The notes: generated by a model not told the origin, from the letters alone. 64,000 nt of DNA from Oceanobacillus sp. CFH 90083 (GCF_009389585.1 NZ_VIYG01000010.1:1-64000); one strand, 5' to 3'; positions 41,721 through 51,155 are shown, numbered from the stretch's first letter. A program made the numbers and translations.

Positions 41721-41996
41721 ATGAAATCTACTGGTATTGTACGTAAGGTTGACGAGCTTGGTCGCGTTGTTATTCCTATTGAATTACGCCGCACACTTGA
41801 TATTAAAGAAAAGGATACAATGGAGATTTACGTTGATAATGATCGTATTGTATTGAAAAAATACCGACCAAACATGACTTGTCAAATTACTGGAGAGTTA
41901 ACGGATGATAACCAGACTTTAGCTGATGGGAATCTTATTTTAAGCCCTGAAGGTGCAAAAATTTTACTAGAAGAAATTCAAAACCGTTTTAAATAA
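41721..41996 (+). CDS. abrB: Transition state regulator AbrB
   Basis: Represses stationary-phase genes during growth. The 91-residue product has the AbrB DNA-binding domain (IVRKVDELGRVVIPIELRRT, TMEIYVDNDRIVLKKY) and a C-terminal multimerisation region ending LEEIQNRFK. GGAGG precedes ATG 41721 by 9 bases. Divergent from metG and convergent with rsmI, as in B. subtilis. It is a paralogue of the N-terminal part of SpoVT in this window. Confidence 0.96.
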   Translation: MKSTGIVRKVDELGRVVIPIELRRTLDIKEKDTMEIYVDNDRIVLKKYRPNMTCQITGELTDDNQTLADGNLILSPEGAKILLEEIQNRFK

Positions 41997-42015
41997 TGAT
42001 TGCTGATTCAAAGGC

Positions 42016-42059
42016 AAAAAAGGGATAACCCCTTCTGTTTTCAGGGGACATCCCTTTTT
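42016..42059. terminator. Bidirectional terminator between abrB and rsmI
   Basis: AAAAAGGGAT and ATCCCTTTTT with inner CCCC/GGGG. A and T runs on both sides serve both convergent genes. Confidence 0.85.
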
Positions 42060-42083
42060 CGTTATATAACATGATAGCAGCAG

Positions 42084-42965
42084 TCAATCAATATGGTAGC
42101 TTTGATAAACTTCTCTTTTTGGCAATTTCCGTTCCACTGCTGTTTGCTTAATGGCTTCCTTACTTGATAAATGATCTTTATTCATCAACGCCTCTACATG
42201 CTCTTTTATCGATAATCCTTCCCACCAGCTCAGGTTTTCTTGAAAATAATCTGAAGCTGCCTCATTTTGTCCTTCTACAACAATGACAAACTCCCCACGC
42301 ATCTCTGTTTTCTTACTCCATGAAAAAAGTTCTTGACTGGTTCCTCTAACATATTCTTCAAATTTCTTAGAGATTTCTCTTCCTATTGCCGCTTGTCTAT
42401 GCGTTAAAATACTTTCCATTGCTTCCAGCGTATCCTTCATACGATAGGGTGACTCGTAAAAAATTAAAGTAGAATTTAAATTTTTTAATCTTTCCAGTGT
42501 TTCTTTTTTATCTTTTTTCTTCCTGGGAAGAAAACCATAGAATGTAAAAGGCTGTGCTGTTAAACCAGAACCAACCAATGCGACAAGCGCTGCATTAGCT
42601 CCTGGTAAAACAATAACATCCAGCCCTTCCCTGATAGCGGCTTGTACCAGCTCTGAACCAGGGTCAGAAATGGCAGGCATTCCTGCATCACTGACAACAG
42701 CAACAGACTCTCCATTACGAATCTTATCTAAAAGCAGCTTCTCCCTTTCCTGGTGATTATGCTCATGATAGCTGATGAGAGGTGTATGAATCTCAAAATA
42801 ATGAAGCAGTTTTTTTGTATTTCTCGTATCCTCCGCAGCAATCCATGCGCATTCCTTTAACGTCCGGATAGCTCGGAAAGTCATATCCTCCAGGTTACCA
42901 ATAGGTGTCGGGACGACGTATAATGAAGCATGCTCCCCTGATCTGTAGCTATTTTGGATATTCAT
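42084..42965 (-). CDS. rsmI: 16S rRNA (cytidine1402-2'-O)-methyltransferase
   Basis: Tetrapyrrole-methylase fold enzyme. The 293-residue product has LYVVPTPIGNLEDMTFRA, AAEDTRNTKKLL, VSDAGMPAISDPG and VLPGANAALVALVGSGL. Its start overlaps yazA by four bases. Last gene of trmN6-yazA-rsmI, convergent with abrB. YabC/YraL family. Confidence 0.95.
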   Translation of the reverse strand: MNIQNSYRSGEHASLYVVPTPIGNLEDMTFRAIRTLKECAWIAAEDTRNTKKLLHYFEIHTPLISYHEHNHQEREKLLLDKIRNGESVAVVSDAGMPAISDPGSELVQAAIREGLDVIVLPGANAALVALVGSGLTAQPFTFYGFLPRKKKDKKETLERLKNLNSTLIFYESPYRMKDTLEAMESILTHRQAAIGREISKKFEEYVRGTSQELFSWSKKTEMRGEFVIVVEGQNEAASDYFQENLSWWEGLSIKEHVEALMNKDHLSSKEAIKQTAVERKLPKREVYQSYHID

Positions 42966-43237
42966 TCATCACACATTCCTTTCTCATAGGCTTGAATCAT
43001 CGCCAGCTTCTCATGACGCGGTAATTTCTTAATTCGATACTCTGCCCGCATGGCATCGGACTTGTCTTCAAATGCACATGTATACATCAGATGAAAAGGG
43101 CCTCTGCCTCTTGTATATTTTGCCCCTTTTCCTTCCTCATGCATACGGATCCGATGCGCTAAATCATTTGTGTATCCTGTATAAAGCGTTCCGTCCTGAC
43201 ATTTTAATATATATACCCAATGTTCTTTGCTAGCCAT
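42962..43237 (-). CDS. yazA: GIY-YIG domain protein YazA
   Basis: 91 residues of the UPF0213 group: HWVYILKCQDGTLYTGYTND is the GIY-YIG core, then RIRMHEEGKGAKYTRGRGP. Probable endonuclease fold, biological role unknown. ATG 43237 has GAGG 9 bases upstream and overlaps the trmN6 stop by 8 bases; the longer frame to 43282 lies inside trmN6. Confidence 0.92.
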   Translation of the reverse strand: MASKEHWVYILKCQDGTLYTGYTNDLAHRIRMHEEGKGAKYTRGRGPFHLMYTCAFEDKSDAMRAEYRIKKLPRHEKLAMIQAYEKGMCDE

Positions 43238-43970
43238 AGATAACTTCCTCGGCCTGCTTTGTGTAAGAGCCATCCTGCTCATAAATATAGAAGGGCGGCA
43301 GTATTTTCACATCCGCTTTCCCGTCGCGAATGCCCTCGATTAAGAGCATATTTGCTTCCTTTCCCTGTTTTGGATAAACAAATTGCACACGCTTCGGCTC
43401 AATACGATACTTTCGAAACTGCTCAATAATATCAACGAAGCGCCCCGGACGATGCACCATAGCTACTTTTCCACCTGGTCTGACATACCTTTTACAAGCT
43501 TTCACGACGTCCTCCAAGGTACAGTACACCTCATGCCTGGCAATGGTAAGAAATTCATTGTGATTGTGTTCTGCCGCAGAAGGTGTTTTAAAATAGGGCG
43601 GATTAACGGTAACCATGTCAAAGGAGCTTTGAGTCAGCGTTGTTTGCATTTCCTTTAAATCACCATGAATCATTTGTAATTGGGAGTGTAAGTCATTTAA
43701 CATAACATTTCTTTCCGCCATCTTAAAAATGCGCTCTTGAATCTCCACACCTATTATTTCTGCATTGGTCTTTTTGGAAAGTAATAAAGGAATGACACCA
43801 TTCCCTGTACATAAATCAAGAATTCTTCCTCTTTTTTTAGGAATCGAACTAAAATGAGCTAATAATACGGCATCTAATGAAAACGCAAAAGCAGTCGGGC
43901 TTTGGATAATCTTCATTGTTTCATCTGCTAACAAATAATCTAAACGTTCATCATCATATAGCTCCACCAC
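43230..43970 (-). CDS. trmN6: tRNA1(Val) adenine37-N6-methyltransferase
   Basis: 246 residues, SAM-binding ILDLCTGNGVIPLLLS and catalytic TVNPPYFK (NPPY). YabB in B. subtilis. The start is GTG; the ribosome binding site is weak (GGATGTGAT). Upstream lie three hairpins after yabA, so this gene probably has its own promoter, which I cannot place. Confidence 0.92.
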   Translation of the reverse strand: MVELYDDERLDYLLADETMKIIQSPTAFAFSLDAVLLAHFSSIPKKRGRILDLCTGNGVIPLLLSKKTNAEIIGVEIQERIFKMAERNVMLNDLHSQLQMIHGDLKEMQTTLTQSSFDMVTVNPPYFKTPSAAEHNHNEFLTIARHEVYCTLEDVVKACKRYVRPGGKVAMVHRPGRFVDIIEQFRKYRIEPKRVQFVYPKQGKEANMLLIEGIRDGKADVKILPPFYIYEQDGSYTKQAEEVIYG

Positions 43971-44011
43971 CGGTTCATCACATCCTTATCTTCTCTCTGA
44001 AAAGCTTATCA

Positions 44012-44041
44012 GAAAAAGAGCTGCCTTCATAGGAAGACAGC
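44012..44041 (-). terminator. Terminator between yabA and trmN6, distal
   Basis: GCTGTCTTC pairs with GAAGGCAGC (9 bp, one G-U) around a 4-base loop, then TCTTTTT. Confidence 0.75.
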
Positions 44042-44072
44042 ATCCAATACGATACGCTTATTTCGTTTTTCC

Positions 44073-44107
44073 ACAGTATGAGTGTCCATAAATGACGCTC
44101 ATACTGT
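44073..44107. repeat. 10-bp inverted repeat between two terminators
   Basis: ACAGTATGAG and CTCATACTGT are perfect complements around a 15-base loop. No T run on the minus strand; on the plus strand it is followed by ATAAAAAATG. Nothing else in 43971-44202. Confidence 0.6.
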
Positions 44108-44134
44108 ATAAAAAATGTATATTAAGTTACATCG

Positions 44135-44165
44135 GAAAAAACGGACATACTCGAGCTTCCGTTTT
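44135..44165 (-). terminator. Terminator after yabA, proximal
   Basis: AAAACGGA pairs with TCCGTTTT, followed by more T, 38 bases after the yabA stop. Confidence 0.75.
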
Positions 44166-44202
44166 CATTCAAGCTTGCATCATTAGGGAAAGGCGCTCCT
44201 GA

Positions 44203-44565
44203 TTAAAGCTTCGTTTTATCAAAGAAGTCCAAGCAAAAAATACAATCTTCATTTCTTCTCGGACTGCCGAACTCTAAACTGCAAATATGGAATCCTTCTT
44301 CATAAAGACGCGCTAAATTATCATAGCCTTCTCCTGGAAATACGCCTTTTTGTTGCTTAGAGTCACTTTGTTTTTGCTGTTTTTCTACGGATTCCTCTGT
44401 AAAATTATCTAGGTGATTGCGCAAATGATGATTTTCATGGGCTAACCGGTGATTTTCTTCGAGCAAATCACTTAGCTTTCCTTTTAAATCACCTAATTGC
44501 TCATATAATTCACCAATTTGCTTCTCCATATCGGAAACTTGATCAAATATTTCCCTGTTTCCCAC
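44203..44565 (-). CDS. yabA: Replication initiation control protein YabA
   Basis: Binds DnaA and DnaN to restrain re-initiation. The 120-residue product has an N-terminal coiled coil (residues 3-60) and a C-terminal zinc-binding text HICSLEFG and CIFCLDFF. Start is GTG 44565 with GAGGTGAT in front. Follows ricT with a repeat in between and precedes a triple hairpin region. Confidence 0.95.
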   Translation of the reverse strand: MGNREIFDQVSDMEKQIGELYEQLGDLKGKLSDLLEENHRLAHENHHLRNHLDNFTEESVEKQQKQSDSKQQKGVFPGEGYDNLARLYEEGFHICSLEFGSPRRNEDCIFCLDFFDKTKL

Positions 44566-44606
44566 GATTGATCACCTCTATTCTGTGACTTGTGCTATAA
44601 CATGAC

Positions 44607-44784
44607 GTTCAAAATGTCTAATAAAAATGACACGGCGAATTTCTGAGTTGACGAGTTTTTCCGATGGGACTGCGATTACTCGCCCCACCCAAAAGCGTTA
44701 CTCACGTATTTAAAAGCATACGCTCCGTTCGTAAAAACCTCGTCGCCTTGAACTTCTTGATCCTATTTATCAGCCTTTTTGAAC
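44607..44784 (+). repeat. Nested-palindrome repeat with inserted hairpin module
   Basis: 178 bp from GTTCAAAATG to CTTTTTGAAC. Matches the 52066 copy, but where that reads CGATACTCACG this has a further 34 bases (44665-44698) of the shared hairpin module before TACTCACG. Its right end overlaps the ricT stop codon. Confidence 0.85.
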
Positions 44785-45597
44785 ACTCATTATAATTCCC
44801 TCTTCAATTAATTCATCTAATGTATACTCCACAACACGTTCTTTATCTAAAAGCTCAATTTGAACCATTTTTTCCAATATATTTAAACCGACAACCTTGC
44901 CTTTTCCGTGTGGTGTCGGCATTGTTTCTCCAATATCAGGCAAATCTCTTTTTGCTGTTTCATACGCATCATTTTCATATTTTAAGCAGCACATTAATCT
45001 TCCGCATAGACCGGATATTTTTGCCGGATTTAAAGAAAGGTTTTGATCCTTTGCCATTTTTATCGACACTGGCTCAAAATCTCCCAGGAAGGTGGAACAG
45101 CACAGCATACGTCCGCATGGGCCAATTCCGCCCAGCATTTTTGCTTCATCTCTGACTCCGATTTGCCTCAGCTCAATACGTGTCTTGAACATGGATGCAA
45201 GATCCTTTACCAGATTTCTGAAGTCCACTCTTCCGTCTGCTGTAAAATAGAAAATAATTTTATTGCGGTCAAACGTATATTCTACGTCTACCAGGTTCAT
45301 CTCCAGCTTATGCTGCGTGATCTTGTTGGTACATATGTCAAAGGCTTTTTTTGCCTGTTCCTGATTTTCTACAACGGTCCGCTTATCCTTTTCATTTGCG
45401 ACCCGAATGACTTTCTTTAAGGGTAAAACTACATCTTCTTCGTCAACTTGCTTTTGCGCAATGACTACTTTTCCAAATTCTATCCCTCTTACCGTTTCCA
45501 CGATGACATAGCTATCTGGAGTTACCGAGTAAGAATCCGGGTCGAAATAGTAGATTTTACCAGCTTTCTTAAAACGTACGCCAATAACTTCTAACAT
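44770..45597 (-). CDS. ricT: RicT (YaaT), PSP1-domain protein of the Y-complex
   Basis: Member of the RicAFT complex, which binds Fe-S clusters and promotes RNase Y-dependent mRNA maturation. The 275-residue product carries the cysteine-rich text GPCGRMLCCSTFLG and GLCGRLMCCLKYE. The last residues, SVQKG and the stop, are encoded by the end of the repeat at 44607-44784. Follows holB by four bases. Confidence 0.94.
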   Translation of the reverse strand: MLEVIGVRFKKAGKIYYFDPDSYSVTPDSYVIVETVRGIEFGKVVIAQKQVDEEDVVLPLKKVIRVANEKDKRTVVENQEQAKKAFDICTNKITQHKLEMNLVDVEYTFDRNKIIFYFTADGRVDFRNLVKDLASMFKTRIELRQIGVRDEAKMLGGIGPCGRMLCCSTFLGDFEPVSIKMAKDQNLSLNPAKISGLCGRLMCCLKYENDAYETAKRDLPDIGETMPTPHGKGKVVGLNILEKMVQIELLDKERVVEYTLDELIEEGIIMSVQKG

Positions 45598-45601
45598 TTT
45601 T

Positions 45602-46594
45602 TCACCTCTGTATTTGAAGCGCTAGTTGTTCAATAACCAATGTTGGCTGAACATTTGCCTTTAATTTTCTTTTTGCCATTAAAATCTGATTTAAGATAGT
45701 CAATAGTTGAGCTTGCGAAAAAGTAAGGACCATCTTTTCCAATTTGGATGGATCATTGGGTAATAGTATCGTATTGGCGTCTGTGTGTATATGCTGATGT
45801 AAAATATCTTTAAATCCTAGTATTAATAAGTCCAGACCTCGTTCCTGGTCTTCTCTATCTTTTAAATGAGGTATCCAATGCTGATGAATATATGTGTAGA
45901 TATCCTCAGGCTGTGTGGTATACATTTCTACCCATTGTATCACTATTTTTCGCGCACCTGCAAACCAATCATCCTGGGCTAGCTCAAGTGCTTCTGCCAG
46001 ACTATTCGTCAGTACACTTAACAGCTTGGCATCTGACTCACTCAGCCCCTCCTGCTGCAATCTTTCCTGCAGGATACCCGGCGGAAGCGGCTGCAGATCA
46101 ATAATCTGACAGCGCGACCGAATCGTGGACAGCATTGTATGACCATTCTCTGTAAGCATCATAGCAGTCGTTTCTACGCTTGGCTCTTCTAAAAATTTTA
46201 ACAGGCGATTGGCCGCATTTACGGTCAATGTATCGGCGTCCTTAATGATATAAACCTTCTGATTCGATTCCAAGCCCGAATACGTAAATTCCTTTTGCAA
46301 ATTACGTACCTGTTCTATTTTAATAGAGGCTCCGTCCGGCTCGATCCAATGCATGTCTGGATGATTTCCCGAGTCGATCCGCTGGCAGTTGATACAGCTG
46401 TTACACGGATTTTCTCCCTGTCGATTCATGCAAAATAAATATTTTGCCAGGAGAAGTGCCATCTCCTTTTTACCAGTCCCTCTATCTCCTTGAAATAAAT
46501 AGGCATGGGAGATACGATTTTTCTTGATACTATTGATAATGGTTCGACTTGCCACAGGCTGTATTTTTTCGATTTCTTCCCATGTCTGCATCAT
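45602..46594 (-). CDS. holB: DNA polymerase III subunit delta prime
   Basis: Clamp-loader subunit. About 330 residues with GDRGTGKKEMALLLAK, a zinc module CNSCINCQRIDSGNHPD, IKDADTLTVNAANRLLKFLE and the sensor TIRSRCQ. Starts at the paired ATGs 46594/46591, 5-8 bases after AAAGGTGG. Directly followed by ricT. A large-loop terminator lies just upstream. Confidence 0.94.
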   Translation of the reverse strand: MMQTWEEIEKIQPVASRTIINSIKKNRISHAYLFQGDRGTGKKEMALLLAKYLFCMNRQGENPCNSCINCQRIDSGNHPDMHWIEPDGASIKIEQVRNLQKEFTYSGLESNQKVYIIKDADTLTVNAANRLLKFLEEPSVETTAMMLTENGHTMLSTIRSRCQIIDLQPLPPGILQERLQQEGLSESDAKLLSVLTNSLAEALELAQDDWFAGARKIVIQWVEMYTTQPEDIYTYIHQHWIPHLKDREDQERGLDLLILGFKDILHQHIHTDANTILLPNDPSKLEKMVLTFSQAQLLTILNQILMAKRKLKANVQPTLVIEQLALQIQR

Positions 46595-46609
46595 TACTTC
46601 CACCTTTAA

Positions 46610-46692
46610 AAATGGAGCCTGCCTATCGTCCGTGTTCGAACACTCTATTTAACACTTATTCCTTTAGCTTTATGAAAGGTCAGGCTCCTTTT
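46610..46692 (-). terminator. Large-loop terminator between yaaR and holB
   Basis: GGAGCCTG and CAGGCTCC pair across about 60 bases, with ATTTTTAAA after. The loop contains a perfect 12-bp palindrome GTGTTCGAACAC (46632-46643). The holB ribosome binding site follows at once, so partial termination is likely. Confidence 0.5.
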
Positions 46693-46709
46693 ATATGATA
46701 AAGCTTAGC

Positions 46710-47141
46710 TCATGTATAAATATTAACTAACAAACCTTTAATCTCTCCTATTAGTCCGAGAATATCAAGGGTTTTCTTTTCTTCGTCCATTAAGTCTTCT
46801 GCTAACTGGGCAATTTTTTCATCAATTATTTTTACCGTAGACAATTGTCTGCTGCCCTGCATGCCAAAGCTTTGTTTTTTCTCTAATAGATACCCTTCTG
46901 ATGTTGCCTTTTCAAGAAACCCTTTTACCATTCGCTTAAATTTGACCAGCTCACGAAAAGAACGGTATCGGCTCAGCTTATCGCCCTGCTCCGTAATCTG
47001 CTTCACCATATGCGTTAATTCCTGCGTTTTCAGCTGTTCTGACTGGGTTTGAACAAGATTTTGAAAAGAGGCATTACCGGGGTGCGAAGGGCGCTTCAGA
47101 TTGCCATCTCTTGGTGTTAAGATATCACTTGAAATTTTCAT
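46710..47141 (-). CDS. yaaR: YaaR family protein (DUF327)
   Basis: 143 residues, mostly helical, with YRSFRELVKFKRMVKGFLEK and a C-terminal IDEKIAQLAEDLMDEEKKTL. No known function; the darA-yaaR-holB order is conserved in Bacillaceae. AAAGGGGGAG precedes ATG 47141. Confidence 0.88.
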   Translation of the reverse strand: MKISSDILTPRDGNLKRPSHPGNASFQNLVQTQSEQLKTQELTHMVKQITEQGDKLSRYRSFRELVKFKRMVKGFLEKATSEGYLLEKKQSFGMQGSRQLSTVKIIDEKIAQLAEDLMDEEKKTLDILGLIGEIKGLLVNIYT

Positions 47142-47175
47142 TGTTCTCCCCCTTTAGCTTTATTAAAACGTGTGT

Positions 47176-47511
<336 letters not shown>

Positions 47512-48156
47512 TCAGCCCCTTTTTAGCTTATTTATAGAAGTCATTATTCTTTCCAGCACATCCTGATATACCACTTCAAGTGAGCGATCGGCATCCACTG
47601 TTTGAAAACGCTCCGGGAAACGAGATTTGATTAGCTGATAACCTTCATAGACTTTCTCATGAAACACCATCGTTTCTAAATCCAGGCGATTTTTCTCTCT
47701 ATCTGCATTTGCTGCAATACGCTCCAACCCTTTTTTAGGATGAATATCAAAATAGAGCGTTACATCCGGCATACAGTCCTGAATCACAAATTGATTGATG
47801 GCATATACCTCTTCCACACCAATGCCTCTTGCATAACCCTGGTAAACCAGACTGCTGTCAACAAAACGATCGCATAATACTATTTTCCCCTTTTCTAATG
47901 CTGGAAAAACCTTTTCTACGAGATGCTGCCTTCTTGCCGCTGCATATAATAATGCCTCCGTTCTTTCTTCCATTTCAAGATGCCAAGGATCATGAATAAT
48001 CTCTCTGATTTTCTCGGAGATACGAATGCCACCTGGTTCTCTTGTCTTGATAACTTCTATTCCTTGTGATGTCAATTCTTCATAAACCTGATTTAGAATG
48101 GTGGTCTTACCAGCGCCCTCGCCACCTTCAAATGTGATAAACAAACCAGTTGTCAT
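47512..48156 (-). CDS. tmk: Thymidylate kinase
   Basis: Phosphorylates dTMP. The 214-residue product has P-loop [19 protein letters not shown], the LID-like [11 protein letters not shown] and [17 protein letters not shown]. Start overlaps yaaO by four bases; AAGGGGA precedes it. Confidence 0.96.
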   Translation of the reverse strand: MTTGLFITFEGGEGAGKTTILNQVYEELTSQGIEVIKTREPGGIRISEKIREIIHDPWHLEMEERTEALLYAAARRQHLVEKVFPALEKGKIVLCDRFVDSSLVYQGYARGIGVEEVYAINQFVIQDCMPDVTLYFDIHPKKGLERIAANADREKNRLDLETMVFHEKVYEGYQLIKSRFPERFQTVDADRSLEVVYQDVLERIMTSINKLKRG

Positions 48157-49577
48157 AATCGTTCCCCTTTATTCCTATATATGCGTACACTCACGTCCCT
48201 ATGCTGCAATCGAACACCCTGCTCCACTAATTTTTCCAAGCGTGTGATATGCGCCCCGGTTATTTTTTCTCCTTTTAAAATAAGTGGAATACCGGGCGGA
48301 TAAGGGATAACCGCCTCAGCAGCTATTTCGCCTATACCTTCCTTCATTGGGACCGGATACGTTGTATAATTGTTCATTTCCTGATACGACAAATCTAATT
48401 CCTGAATCTTTTTCGGGAAAAAATTTGTCCTCTCTATTGTAGCATGATTTACCGAATTTTTTAATGGATGCCCTATTGTTTTCAACCTTTTTTCCAGTCT
48501 ATCTTTTTGTGCAAATGGAGCTAGTCCATGAATAAATAAAATTTGTTCATCTGTAGCAAGCTCCGGGAAAATACCTGCTTTTTCGAGCAGCTCTACCATT
48601 GATTTTGTCGAAAAAGAATGTTTCACGTGGAACGTCAGCTTTAATGGATCAGCCGAAGGAACAAAATCCCAGAAAGGAAGATTTAACAACAAATTTTTTA
48701 CATGCTCGACACTCTTTATTGTTTTTATTTGGGCTTCTTTTGAAAAATTCGCCAAAAAATGTCTTGCTATATCCAAGGAAGCCATAAGCACGTAAGACGG
48801 ACTGCTTGATTGGATAATTTGTAAATAATGGGCAATTTGAGTCTGGTCAATACGCTGCGTCACAATATGTAAGTAGGAAGCCATTGTCATCGCCGGAGCC
48901 ATCTTGTGGGCTGAGTGCACCACAGCATCCGCTCCTAATTGAATTGCTGACGCAGGAAAAGGATCTCCTAATGTAAAATGAACTCCATGTGCTTCATCGA
49001 CCAAAACAAGGATATCGAATTGATGCGCTTTCTCTATCATGGCTTTTAGATGATATGTTTGTCCAAAATAATCCGGATAGGTAAGGATTAATGCTTTTGC
49101 ATCCGGATGCTGCTCTATCGCCGCTTCTACCGTTTCGTAGCTTGGGCTCGTATACCTGCTAACACACTCATCCCAATCTGGTGCTAAAAAAATTGGCTGC
49201 GCTCCGGCTAATTCGACACCATTCATCACAGATTTATGACAATTACGCTGAATGAGCACCTTATCTCCCTGCTTACAGGTTGCAAGGATCATTGCCAGAT
49301 TTCCGGCAGTAGACCCGCCCACCAGAAAAAAAGTATGCTGTGTCTTAAAAAAATCTGCTGCCAGTCTTTCTGCTTCAGCAATAACGCCTGTCGGTGCATG
49401 TAAATCATCCATTCCCGAAATTTCTGTTACATCCCAGCTCAGCAGCTGTTGAAAATCTGCGTGGTAATCAGGTGTGAAGACCTGTCCATGCTTATGACCA
49501 GGTACATGGAAAGAGATAGCATTACTTTTGGCGAATGCCTGTAAATGCTCTGCTAATGGCATATGCTGTTGGTTCAT
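48153..49577 (-). CDS. yaaO: Orn/Lys/Arg decarboxylase family protein YaaO
   Basis: 474-residue PLP enzyme of the fold-type I group: [12 protein letters not shown] near residue 22, [22 protein letters not shown] and the PLP lysine in [12 protein letters not shown]. Related to arginine/lysine decarboxylases; the true substrate is unclear. GAGG lies 7-8 bases before ATG 49577. First gene of yaaO-tmk-darA-yaaR. In B. subtilis xpaC and yaaN lie before it; both are missing. Confidence 0.9.
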   Translation of the reverse strand: MNQQHMPLAEHLQAFAKSNAISFHVPGHKHGQVFTPDYHADFQQLLSWDVTEISGMDDLHAPTGVIAEAERLAADFFKTQHTFFLVGGSTAGNLAMILATCKQGDKVLIQRNCHKSVMNGVELAGAQPIFLAPDWDECVSRYTSPSYETVEAAIEQHPDAKALILTYPDYFGQTYHLKAMIEKAHQFDILVLVDEAHGVHFTLGDPFPASAIQLGADAVVHSAHKMAPAMTMASYLHIVTQRIDQTQIAHYLQIIQSSSPSYVLMASLDIARHFLANFSKEAQIKTIKSVEHVKNLLLNLPFWDFVPSADPLKLTFHVKHSFSTKSMVELLEKAGIFPELATDEQILFIHGLAPFAQKDRLEKRLKTIGHPLKNSVNHATIERTNFFPKKIQELDLSYQEMNNYTTYPVPMKEGIGEIAAEAVIPYPPGIPLILKGEKITGAHITRLEKLVEQGVRLQHRDVSVRIYRNKGERL

Positions 49578-49694
49578 TTGCCTGCCTCATTTCTTTTTAT
49601 ATCTAAATAAACAAACCAACTCATAGGAATTGATTTGTTTCTAAGTGTTTCATTCTATTATAACAAGTTAAGATAGCGTATGAAAAATATGTAT

Positions 49695-49720
49695 AAAAAA
49701 AGCCTTTGCACGCAAAGACT
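49695..49720 (-). terminator. csfB terminator
   Basis: AGTCTTTG pairs with CAAAGGCT around a 4-base loop, followed by TTTTTT. Confidence 0.75.
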
Positions 49721-49739
49721 TTATCATAAAGGGATTATT

Positions 49740-49937
49740 TTAAGAGTGTAATGTTGATTGATTGATATTTTTTAACTTTGAGAGATAGTATTGATATTTC
49801 TCTTCCCGCGGCTCCGTGTGAATCATATTATGCTCACATTCCGAACATAGAAACATGGAATATAAATGAATCCCATTTTCCTTTGGCTCCTCACAAATTC
49901 CGCAATACTCATATGCTTGAACTTTTTGCTGTTTCAT
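49740..49937 (-). CDS. csfB: Anti-sigma-G factor Gin (CsfB)
   Basis: 65-residue zinc protein with two knuckles, YCGICEEP and FLCSECEHN. It keeps sigma-G silent until engulfment ends and also acts on sigma-E. GGAGG lies 7 bases before ATG 49937. A perfect sigma-F promoter pattern precedes it. The rRNA operon found next to csfB in B. subtilis is replaced by a type B repeat. Confidence 0.93.
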   Translation of the reverse strand: MKQQKVQAYEYCGICEEPKENGIHLYSMFLCSECEHNMIHTEPREEKYQYYLSKLKNINQSTLHS

Positions 49938-49957
49938 TTCCCCACCTCCGTTAAAAC

Positions 49958-49987
49958 TAGTATCTCCTAATCTAACGGATGTTATAC
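49958..49987 (-). promoter_or_regulatory. Sigma-F promoter of csfB
   Basis: Minus strand GTATA (49987-49983), 15 bases, GGAGATACTA (49967-49958), a full match to GYATA-N15-GGNNANAHTR. Confidence 0.7.
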
Positions 49988-50035
49988 ATAAAAAAATATA
50001 TTATTGATCAGCATTACTAGTGGAAGAAATATAAA

Positions 50036-50172
50036 GAAAACTTGGCAAGCCAAGCCTGAAAGGCGCAGGATTGCCTTAGTAGGGACTGGGACTGCGATTA
50101 TTCGTCCCACCGAAAACCATTGCACTTATACTTTTTTCCTTAGATTCTTTATACTTTCTTAAAGTGCAAGGA
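50036..50172. repeat. Type B intergenic repeat, copy 2
   Basis: Begins AAAACTTGGCAAGCCAAGCC, continues GGCGCAGGATTGCC, contains the shared hairpin module at 50088-50123, then CTTATACTTTTTT. The first 50 bases match copy 1 at 26226 closely. Lies between bofA and csfB. Confidence 0.65.
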
Positions 50173-50200
50173 TAGCCAAACAGCATCTTAAAGAGGATGT

Positions 50201-50464
50201 TCAAAGAATAAATAAATGAATAGCCGCCAGGGAACCAACACCAAATATACCAAGAAACCCAGATACCAGAACCGTAAATAGATTAATGGGAATATGCAAG
50301 CCGACAGATCCTCCAAGTACATTCAAGAAAAAAAGCAGTAATACCCCTATTCCCAGCTTCATTATTGCTTTCCCAATATGCTTCATTGGTTTTACCGGTG
50401 CACCTACGATAAATAAAAGAATAATCAATCCGATAATCGTTCCAATAAATAGTGCTGAACTCAT
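50201..50464 (-). CDS. bofA: Pro-sigma-K processing inhibitor BofA
   Basis: 87-residue membrane protein that holds the SpoIVFB protease inactive in the outer forespore membrane. Two hydrophobic segments (residues 2-20 and 36-55) and the conserved end GSLAAIHLFIL. ATG 50464 is preferred, with GGGGAG close before; GTG 50476 is the alternative. A sigma-E-like promoter lies about 40 bases upstream. Confidence 0.94.
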   Translation of the reverse strand: MSSALFIGTIIGLIILLFIVGAPVKPMKHIGKAIMKLGIGVLLLFFLNVLGGSVGLHIPINLFTVLVSGFLGIFGVGSLAAIHLFIL

Positions 50465-50499
50465 CCCTCTCCCCACTTTCCATTCCTCACTTTAACTTA

Positions 50500-50528
50500 T
50501 TTCTATGATTGGACGATAGGGAATAGAA
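50500..50528 (-). promoter_or_regulatory. Candidate sigma-E promoter of bofA
   Basis: Minus strand TTCTATT, 14 bases, CATAGAAA (6 of 8 to CATACAHT). Same spacing and similar -35 as the candidate at yabP. Confidence 0.4.
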
Positions 50529-50554
50529 CAGACTTTTAAAAGAGGTTCCTTTTT

Positions 50555-51070
50555 CTAATCATTGGCGGCGTCCTTCTTTAGCTGAGCTGAACGAGCAATA
50601 AAGAAAGTCATCGTCCCTATTAGAATAAGAATGATAATGACAAGAGCCCATGTATTCATATAAGAAGGGAACCCCCTCGCAACCCGAATACTATTCCAAA
50701 TTGTAAAGGAAAAGAGAATGGCTATTTCATTCTTTAAGAAATTTACTAACATTCTAGAATTGATATATTGACCTTCCACATTTGCTTCGGTAAGATTTCT
50801 GTAATTATAAAGATGTGGAAATCTCTCCATAACAGTCATAACGATCCATAAAAGTAACCCGATACCTAAAAGGATGAATAGTTCTTCTCTCCCTCCCCAT
50901 CTTGTTACTTCACCAGCAAAATTATAATGTCCTGGAATCCGTTTTGGAATAGAGCTCCATGTCAAAATAATAAATAGCATAATACCGGAAAAGCTTAGTA
51001 TTCCAAAAACATTAAACAGCTTTTCAATCAAAGTCATTCTTAATTTCAGAATTGGTGGATTATTTTCCAT
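50555..51070 (-). CDS. DUF1648-type membrane protein
   Basis: 171 residues with about four transmembrane helices and the DUF1648 text IPKRIPGHYNFAGEVTRWGG near residue 45. ATG 51070 has GAGGTG 6 bases upstream. Function unknown; some relatives occur with SdpI-type immunity proteins. Not present between yaaL and bofA in B. subtilis, so it is an addition to the conserved block, with its own flanking terminator upstream. Confidence 0.75.
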   Translation of the reverse strand: MENNPPILKLRMTLIEKLFNVFGILSFSGIMLFIILTWSSIPKRIPGHYNFAGEVTRWGGREELFILLGIGLLLWIVMTVMERFPHLYNYRNLTEANVEGQYINSRMLVNFLKNEIAILFSFTIWNSIRVARGFPSYMNTWALVIIILILIGTMTFFIARSAQLKKDAAND

Positions 51071-51094
51071 GATAAGCACCTCTTCTACTTTTAT

Positions 51095-51135
51095 AAAAAA
51101 AAGAACCAGGCAGCTTCTGACATACTTGATTCTTT
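51095..51135 (-). terminator. yaaL terminator
   Basis: AAGAATCA pairs with TGGTTCTT, inner CAG/CTG, then eight T on the minus strand. Ends the recR-yaaL unit before the DUF1648 gene. Confidence 0.75.
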
Positions 51136-51155
51136 TGTAAAACTTATTTTTTATT

